The translations under genes were made by a program, and so were the position numbers. DNA of 11,334 bases from JARRNO01 sp037384885 (GTDB taxonomy: Bacteria; Acidobacteriota; UBA4820; DSQY01): NCBI GenBank assembly GCA_037384885.1, contig JARRNO010000116.1, positions 1 through 11,334 on the forward strand. Direction: 5' to 3'. Shown here piece after piece: positions 7,704 through 11,334 of this stretch. Positions within the stretch are counted from its first letter, which is position 1, and each line of letters starts with the position of its first letter. The notes under the pieces were generated by a model that did no database searches, had not been told where the DNA came from, and was given only the letters and a program-made list of their open reading frames with translations.

Positions 7704-7733
7704 AAAAGGGCGGGCCCGCGGGCCCGCCCTTTT
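7704..7733. terminator. Perfect 30-base palindrome, bidirectional terminator
   Basis: The whole 30 bases are self-complementary. A run of four A starts it, four T end it, and the core is solid GC. It lies between the convergent stops of the acyl-CoA dehydrogenase (7679) and the barrel gene ending at 7758. Each strand reads a GC stem followed by a short T-run, so it can end transcription from both sides. Confidence 0.85.
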
Positions 7734-7757
7734 AAATGATCCCGATCTGTTGCGCCT

Positions 7758-8291
7758 TTACCAGCGGACGACCACGCCGATACGGCCGTCGGCCACGTCC
7801 GCAGTCTGGTTGAAGTCCATATGCGTGTAAGTTAACTGGAATGACAGCCCCACCTTGTCGTTAAAGAAATGACGGATGCCGGCCGCCGCTTCTCCGGCCC
7901 ACACGGTTTCGCTGGCAAGCCGGTACCGGTAAAATCCGAAATCATAGGTACTGGAACCATGCTCCGCCAAGCCCAAGCCTATCAATGCGTAAAATTCGTT
8001 GTCGTTGCCGAATTTGTTGACATACTGAGGCGCCACGAAGAATGTCATGATGTTAACATCCCCGAAACCACCACCCTGCTTGCCCTGCCAGTAGCCCAAG
8101 TTGAATCCCAAATCGAAGTGTTCGCTCATCTTGAATCCGACGCCCGTGGAGAGCATAAACCCGCTGTCAAAGGCGTTGTTGGAGTTATTGTAACCCCCCT
8201 GCAGCTGCCAGAATCCCGTGTGGGAATCCTGGGCGAAGGCTGAAAGGCTGAACGCCAGTAGAGCGACACACAGAATGATCACTCTTTTCAT
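7758..8291 (-). CDS. Small outer-membrane beta-barrel protein, copy 1
   Basis: This 177-residue protein has a clear signal peptide (MKR, hydrophobic core, cleavage after SAFA, mature start QDS). Alternating hydrophobic and glycine-rich strands follow, and the C-terminal residue is Trp (GVVVRW), as in substrates of the BAM assembly machinery. Size and pattern fit an eight-stranded OmpA/OmpX-like barrel; no periplasmic or enzymatic domain is visible. It is one of three tandem paralogs and shares with the 9179-9718 copy WxxQGGYNxS, STGxG, LGYWQG, WAGxAxxGxR and QLTYTHM-like strand motifs. AAGGAGG precedes the ATG at 8291. It has the best sigma-70 promoter of the three (8328-8357) and ends at the palindrome 7704-7733. 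Its ligand or function is unknown; a structural or adhesion role is equally possible. Confidence 0.85.
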   Translation of the reverse strand: MKRVIILCVALLAFSLSAFAQDSHTGFWQLQGGYNNSNNAFDSGFMLSTGVGFKMSEHFDLGFNLGYWQGKQGGGFGDVNIMTFFVAPQYVNKFGNDNEFYALIGLGLAEHGSSTYDFGFYRYRLASETVWAGEAAAGIRHFFNDKVGLSFQLTYTHMDFNQTADVADGRIGVVVRW

Positions 8292-8327
8292 GATATTTCC
8301 CTCCTTTGATTTTACTAAGCTGGAGAT

Positions 8328-8357
8328 CTTATACCACTCTCATCATAATGCTGTCAA
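8328..8357 (-). promoter_or_regulatory. Sigma-70 promoter of barrel copy 1
   Basis: On the minus strand a perfect TTGACA (8352-8357) is followed after 18 bases by TATAAG (8328-8333), which matches the -10 at five of six positions. Transcription would start about 30 bases before the ATG. Direct repeats ATCATAA (plus-strand reading, 8342-8348 and 8360-8366) flank the -35. Confidence 0.72.
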
Positions 8358-8366
8358 TAATCATAA
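8342..8366. repeat. Direct repeat flanking the -35 of barrel copy 1
   Basis: ATCATAA occurs at 8342-8348 and 8360-8366, 18 bases apart, on either side of the TTGACA element. The spacing and position could suit a repressor or activator. The repeats are short and AT-rich, so chance is possible. Confidence 0.35.
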
Positions 8367-8368
8367 AT

Positions 8369-8402
8369 CACGGAGAGCGGGACCTCCGTCCCGCTCTCCG
8401 TG
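8369..8402 (-). terminator. Terminator hairpin after barrel copy 2
   Basis: A perfect 15-base-pair stem (8369-8383 with 8388-8402) has a four-base loop. On the minus strand it is followed by ATTTATGATTATT, an imperfect T-rich tail. It starts 27 bases after the copy 2 stop and abuts the promoter of copy 1. Confidence 0.75.
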
Positions 8403-8429
8403 GTTCGGGCGTCGAACTTTTCAGAATAC

Positions 8430-8978
8430 TCAGAACCGGTAAAACACACCCACTCTTCCGTCGACGGTGTCCGCGCTGAGCAGATCGAGATGAGTGTAAG
8501 TCCCCTGAACGCTCAATCCCCAGTTTTCGTTGAAGAAATGGCGCCATCCCACCCCGAGTTCGCCGGCCCATTTCGTGTCCCCCGGCTGATAAAACACTTC
8601 GTTGGGGCCAACGAACAAAACCTTTGAACCGCGGTGGGCAAAGCCGAGTCCGGCCAGGACGTAGAGCTGGTTGAAGCTGTCGATGGGAATGTCGTATTCA
8701 GGGGCGATCATGGCCGTCCAGAAGCGGTTGCTCCCGAGCCAGGGCGGCTGCAGATTCCCTTCCCAAGTGGCCAGGTCGAGGCCGATCCGGATATTCGATG
8801 TGAACTGGTATCCCCCGCCCAAGGAAAAGAGGTTGCCGCTGTCAAGTTCTCCGCTGGACAGGTTGTGTCCGAGTTGCGCCTGGAGGGACCAAACTGAGTT
8901 CGATCCGGTGCCGCTCTGGGCGTACAGTGTCATCCCCGCCGCCAACAGAAGTCCTGCCATCAACACGAATTTCTTCAT
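8430..8978 (-). CDS. Small outer-membrane beta-barrel protein, copy 2
   Basis: This 182-residue protein has a signal peptide (MKKFVLMAG..., cleavage after TLYA before QSG) and a C-terminal Phe (GVFYRF), as expected for an outer-membrane barrel. It is the most divergent of the three paralogs: GGYN is replaced by QLGHN and LGYWQG by LATWEG. It keeps the conserved second half, including APEYD, YVLAGLGFAHRG, TKWAGELGVGWRHFFNE, GTYTHLDL and DGRVGV. I place the start at ATG 8978, with AGGAGG five bases before it and the signal peptide right after it. The same frame stays open upstream to 9350, but that extension is arginine- and proline-rich, would put the signal peptide inside the protein and runs through the terminator of the preceding gene. 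I see no clear promoter in the 200-base gap upstream. Confidence 0.85.
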   Translation of the reverse strand: MKKFVLMAGLLLAAGMTLYAQSGTGSNSVWSLQAQLGHNLSSGELDSGNLFSLGGGYQFTSNIRIGLDLATWEGNLQPPWLGSNRFWTAMIAPEYDIPIDSFNQLYVLAGLGFAHRGSKVLFVGPNEVFYQPGDTKWAGELGVGWRHFFNENWGLSVQGTYTHLDLLSADTVDGRVGVFYRF

Positions 8979-9124
8979 GCCAGCCTCCTGAGCATCACGA
9001 GCGCACGGTCGGATTGAACGGGATCCCATCATCGAGAACCGCCCGGCCTTCCCGCGCTCTTCCCCGTGAAACACCGATCTGGGCGATTCTCTTCCCGGCG
9101 GACCACCGCTCGGCTTTCCGTCAG

Positions 9125-9156
9125 AAAAAAGGAGGAGCCCAAGGGCTCCTCCTTTT
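9125..9156 (-). terminator. Rho-independent terminator after barrel copy 3
   Basis: AAAAGGAGGAGCCC (9127-9140) and GGGCTCCTCCTTTT (9143-9156) form a perfect 14-base-pair stem with a two-base centre. On the minus strand it ends in six T (9130-9125). It lies 22 bases after the stop of the 9179-9718 gene. Confidence 0.85.
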
Positions 9157-9178
9157 AAAGATGCGATGCCGCCTGGAG

Positions 9179-9718
9179 TCAAAACCGGATGATGACGCCC
9201 ACCCTGGCGTCGGCCGTGTCGAGTTTCTGAGAAAAGGCCATGTGGGTGTATTGAAGCTGGGCGGTCAGACCCACGGCCCGGTTGACGAAGTATCGGTAGC
9301 CGATACCGGCGTCCCCCGCCCATTTGGTCTGGCTGTCGAAGTGGTTCCACATCCCCGGAGCCGTCAGGAAGTTGGCCGTCGCCCTCCTGGCGAAACCAAG
9401 CCCCGCAAAGACGTAAACCTGATTTTGGTTGTTGATATTGTAATCATATTCTGGATTGATCATGAAGCTCCAGAGATGATCGTGAGCATCGGCGTCCTTG
9501 ATTCTGCCCTGCCAGTAACCGAGGTCCAGGCCGAGCCGGAAGTTGTCCGTGAAGTTGTACCCGATACCCGTGCTGCCCATCCAGCCGTCTTTGAGCCACT
9601 TGCTGGAGCTGTTGTAACCGCCCTGGAACTGCCAGGTCCAGGGGGAGGTGTTCGTCTGGGCCGAGACGGTCAGGGTCGTTGCCAGAAGGAACCCCAGAAT
9701 CAAAGCTGTTTTCCTCAT
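9179..9718 (-). CDS. Small outer-membrane beta-barrel protein, copy 3
   Basis: This 179-residue protein has a signal peptide (MRKTALILGF..., cleavage after VSA before QTN) and a C-terminal Phe (GVIIRF). Shared paralog motifs are QFQGGYNSSS, STGIGYNF, LGLDLGYWQG, INPEYDYN, YVFAGLGFARR, TKWAGDAGIGYRYF and QLQYTHMAF. It is probably an eight-stranded outer-membrane barrel of unknown function. ATG 9718 is chosen because GGAGG sits six bases upstream and begins the signal peptide; 17 more in-frame codons upstream lack this. It is the first-transcribed member of the array and is preceded by a leader of about 127 bases starting at a sigma-54-type promoter (9856-9871). Its own terminator at 9125-9156 suggests it is monocistronic. 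Confidence 0.86.
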   Translation of the reverse strand: MRKTALILGFLLATTLTVSAQTNTSPWTWQFQGGYNSSSKWLKDGWMGSTGIGYNFTDNFRLGLDLGYWQGRIKDADAHDHLWSFMINPEYDYNINNQNQVYVFAGLGFARRATANFLTAPGMWNHFDSQTKWAGDAGIGYRYFVNRAVGLTAQLQYTHMAFSQKLDTADARVGVIIRF

Positions 9719-9737
9719 GTCTGTCCTCCATAAAATG

Positions 9738-9756
9738 CCGGTCCCATCGGGACCGG
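9738..9756 (-). promoter_or_regulatory. Leader hairpin upstream of barrel copy 3
   Basis: CCGGTCCC (9738-9745) and GGGACCGG (9749-9756) form a perfect eight-base-pair stem with a three-base loop. On the transcript it is followed by CATTTTATGGAGG, placing it a few bases upstream of the ribosome binding site. It may stabilise the mRNA or modulate translation, as the 5' hairpin of E. coli ompA does. The short T-run after it also makes a weak attenuator conceivable. Confidence 0.5.
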
Positions 9757-9828
9757 TTCTTACGCCCATTTCCGGCCTCCACCCACGTGGAAGCCCGGCG
9801 GAAGCTCCAGCCGTTCAGGTCGTGAAAG

Positions 9829-9842
9829 GGCGGCCGGCCGCC
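9829..9842. repeat. 14-base palindrome at the expected 5' end of the copy 3 transcript
   Basis: GGCGGCCGGCCGCC is perfectly self-complementary. If transcription starts near 9845, as the sigma-54 element predicts, the palindrome occupies about +4 to +17. It could cap the mRNA with a hairpin or be an operator. Confidence 0.45.
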
Positions 9843-9855
9843 AGTGGGTTCAATT

Positions 9856-9871
9856 TGCAACTTGAATGCCA
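9856..9871 (-). promoter_or_regulatory. Sigma-54 (RpoN) -24/-12 promoter for barrel copy 3
   Basis: On the minus strand the 16 bases read TGGCATTCAAGTTGCA. The known RpoN consensus is TGGCAC-N5-TTGCW, with ten bases between the GG and GC dinucleotides. Here TGGCA and TTGCA are exact and the GG-GC spacing is ten. The predicted start is an A near 9845, about 127 bases before the ATG at 9718. No enhancer-binding protein gene is in the window. Confidence 0.55.
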
Positions 9872-10022
9872 GGAAGAAAGGGTGTTCAACCGGGACGGAA
9901 CTGCAGCGGAAAAGAGGTTGCGCAGCAGGCGGTTACGTCAAGGCGCCAGGGAAACGTCCTTCCAGCGCCGGCGAAGCGGCCTCCGTGACCGCCAATTCGA
10001 CGCACCACCACGCCATATTGAT

Positions 10023-10045
10023 CGGGATGAGAACGGCGCATCCCG
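10023..10045 (-). terminator. Possible 3' hairpin of nadA
   Basis: CGGGATG (10023-10029) and CATCCCG (10039-10045) form a seven-base-pair stem with a nine-base loop, 33 bases past the nadA stop. No T-run follows on the minus strand (ATCAATATGG), so it is a weak terminator candidate. Confidence 0.3.
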
Positions 10046-10078
10046 GCAGTACAAATCAGCAGGAAAAGGGGGCGAGAG

Positions 10079-11035
10079 TCAGCCGATGGAAACCATGCGG
10101 TCGATGGGAATCCGCGCCTTTTCCGCGGTGGCGGGATCGACCTTGACTTCGTAGACTTCTTCCTCGAGGGATCGCAGGACCTTTTCGAGGGTAATCATCT
10201 TCATGAAGTTGCATTCCATCTCATCGCTGACGGGAAAGAACGCTTTTCCAGGAGCTGCTTTTCTCATCTGGTGAAGAATTCCGGTCTCCGTGGCCACCAC
10301 GAACTCCTGCGCCGGCGATTCGGAAGCTCTCTTCACCATGCCCTGCGTTGAAAGGATGCGCGCTCCCGCGGTAGAGATATTCCCGTCTTCAAGGTAGACC
10401 ATGCAGGACGTGACGCAGCCGCACTCCGGATGCACCAGGAATTCGGCTCCCGGATGCTCGCGGCGCTTCTCTTCCACCTCTTCCGGCTTGACCTGTGCGT
10501 GGACATGGCACTCCCCCGCCCAGAGGCGAAGGTTCTTCCGTCCCGTCACCCGGGCCACGTAGGATCCCAGGAACATGTCGGGACCGAAGAGTACGGTCCG
10601 GTCTTCGGGAATGGACTGGACCACCTTGACGGCGTTGGAAGACGTGCAGCAATAGTCGCTCAGGGCCTTGACCGCGGCGCTCGTATTGACGTAAGTCACC
10701 ACAACGGCGTCCGGGTAGCGCTCCTTCCAGCTCTCCAGCTGCCGGGCGTTAAGCGTATCGCTGAGGGAACAACCGGCGTCGAGGTCGGGGATGAGCACGG
10801 TCTTGTCCGGACAGAGAATGGAAGCCGTCTCCGCCATGAAGTGAACGCCGCAGAAGAGGATGATGTCTGCGTGGGAAGCCGCGGCCTGTCTCGAGAGGCC
10901 CAGCGAATCTCCCACGTAGTCCGCCACGTCTTGTACCCCGGCCACCTGGTAATTGTGGGCCAGGATGACCGCATTCTTTTCGCGTGCGAGCGTTCTGATC
11001 TGTCTGGAAAGTGCTTCTTGCTTCGAAACCGCCAT
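10079..11035 (-). CDS. nadA: Quinolinate synthase NadA
   Basis: This 318-residue cytosolic enzyme condenses iminoaspartate with dihydroxyacetone phosphate to give quinolinate, the second step of de novo NAD synthesis. The three cysteines that hold the [4Fe-4S] cluster in the short NadA form are visible: Cys89 (DLDAGCS), Cys176 (AGECHVH) and Cys275 (DEMECNFMK). Other family signatures are ILAHNYQ (24-30), DYVGDSLGLSR (39-49), YVNTSA (115-120), CTSSNAVKVV (130-139), FGPDMFLG (150-157), VHPEC (201-205) and ATETGILH (248-255). The length is that of the short bacterial or archaeal form. The ATG at 11035 has AAGGA upstream. nadB and nadC are not adjacent in this window, so the gene appears to stand alone. 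Confidence 0.96.
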   Translation of the reverse strand: MAVSKQEALSRQIRTLAREKNAVILAHNYQVAGVQDVADYVGDSLGLSRQAAASHADIILFCGVHFMAETASILCPDKTVLIPDLDAGCSLSDTLNARQLESWKERYPDAVVVTYVNTSAAVKALSDYCCTSSNAVKVVQSIPEDRTVLFGPDMFLGSYVARVTGRKNLRLWAGECHVHAQVKPEEVEEKRREHPGAEFLVHPECGCVTSCMVYLEDGNISTAGARILSTQGMVKRASESPAQEFVVATETGILHQMRKAAPGKAFFPVSDEMECNFMKMITLEKVLRSLEEEVYEVKVDPATAEKARIPIDRMVSIG

Positions 11036-11079
11036 GATCGAATTCCTTGCTGGATGCTGTCCTTCGGGTCCGTCCCGGC

Positions 11080-11107
11080 CTTATAATCTACGCCCGGCCA
11101 CGCCCAA
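11080..11107 (-). promoter_or_regulatory. Candidate promoter for nadA
   Basis: On the minus strand TATAAG (11080-11085) matches the -10 consensus at five of six positions. TTGGGC (11102-11107) stands 16 bases upstream as a weak -35. The leader would be about 38 bases. I see no binding site I can name. Confidence 0.4.
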
Positions 11108-11334
11108 AATCAAGGAAAGCGGAGGCCGCTGCGCGGCCGGTGAATCCTGAGTCGTAAGCGAGGGTGTGTCAATGCGGGTTAGAATTTGGATGGCTGCCCG
11201 CTGCAGGAATCGTTCTTCGGCGGGATTTCCGCTTGAACACTAACGGCTAACAGCGCGGCGTGCCGCGCAACTCACGGTTTACGGCGCAAAGCACATCAGG
11301 CCGCTACACGGCGAGGCCGCAAAGCGGCCAGTAA
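11108..11334. other. Right-end region without a gene, several GC hairpins
   Basis: I find no credible coding region here on either strand. Three perfect short hairpins are present: GGCCGC/GCGGCC at 11124-11138, GCGCGGC/GCCGCGC at 11253-11268 and GGCCGC/GCGGCC at 11315-11329. None is followed by a convincing T-run. The region may be the spacer before the next gene outside the window. Confidence 0.5.

Larger units (their letters stand above)
9719..10078. other. Intergenic region between barrel copy 3 and nadA, no gene seen
   Basis: These 360 bases lie between the start of barrel copy 3 and the end of nadA. They contain the copy 3 ribosome binding site, the leader hairpin (9738-9756), the 14-base palindrome (9829-9842), the sigma-54 element (9856-9871) and a hairpin past nadA (10023-10045). 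The remainder, about 9872-10022, would be where an enhancer-binding protein acts; I see no clear dyad there and no credible gene. Confidence 0.6.

Noticed and set aside
8979..9350. N-terminal extension of barrel copy 2
   Set aside because: It would bury the signal peptide and cross the copy 3 terminator and coding end; AGGAGG before ATG 8978 decides the start.
11192..11207. GG-N10-GC spacing resembling a sigma-54 element on the plus strand
   Set aside because: Only the dinucleotide spacing fits; the surrounding bases do not match TGGCA or TTGC.
11241..11300. Integron attC-like look of the hairpin at the right end
   Set aside because: There are no paired core sites with the required sequences and no integrase or cassette gene; the hairpin is short and GC-only.

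Overview
This GC-rich window carries eight protein-coding genes, most of them chromosomal housekeeping or envelope genes. I infer a Gram-negative, deltaproteobacteria-like organism (Desulfobacterota, for example the Syntrophobacter or Geobacter neighbourhood). The grounds are signal-peptide outer-membrane beta-barrels, a citrate synthase of the eukaryote-like type found in Geobacter and relatives, a long DmdC-type acyl-CoA dehydrogenase, a squalene synthase and a good sigma-54 promoter. This placement comes from family knowledge, not from a search. There is no tRNA, rRNA, CRISPR array, transposase or phage gene.

Layout. 28-1113 (+) is a squalene synthase-like prenyl-diphosphate synthase. It converges on an APC-family amino acid permease (1133-2578, -). 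Upstream of the permease on the same strand is an exported DUF4139 protein (2726-4147, -). After a 400-base divergent intergenic region comes a citrate synthase gene (4548-5727, +). Its first 21-22 codons are separated from the rest by an apparent out-of-frame deletion of roughly 100 bases, so the main reading frame starts only at about 4612. A strong terminator follows, then a ~600-residue acyl-CoA dehydrogenase (5844-7679, +). A perfect 30-base palindrome, probably a two-way terminator, separates it from the next block.

7758-9718 (-) holds three tandem paralogous small outer-membrane beta-barrel proteins of 177, 182 and 179 residues. Each has its own ribosome binding site and terminator. 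Their control regions look different: the last-transcribed copy has a near-consensus sigma-70 promoter, the first-transcribed copy has a sigma-54 (-24/-12) promoter with a structured leader, and the middle copy has no promoter I can recognise. This differentially regulated barrel array is the most system-like thing in the window. The right end holds nadA (quinolinate synthase, 10079-11035, -) with a -10-like promoter, then about 300 bases without a gene but with several GC-rich hairpins.

The genes do not form one pathway. Citrate synthase and acyl-CoA dehydrogenase both handle acetyl-CoA or acyl-CoA carbon but appear to be separate transcripts. Squalene synthase (sterol or hopanoid precursors) and the barrels both serve the envelope. 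NadA serves NAD synthesis. I found no convincing undescribed multi-gene system. The best leads are the disrupted citrate synthase and the barrel cluster with its sigma-54 leader.
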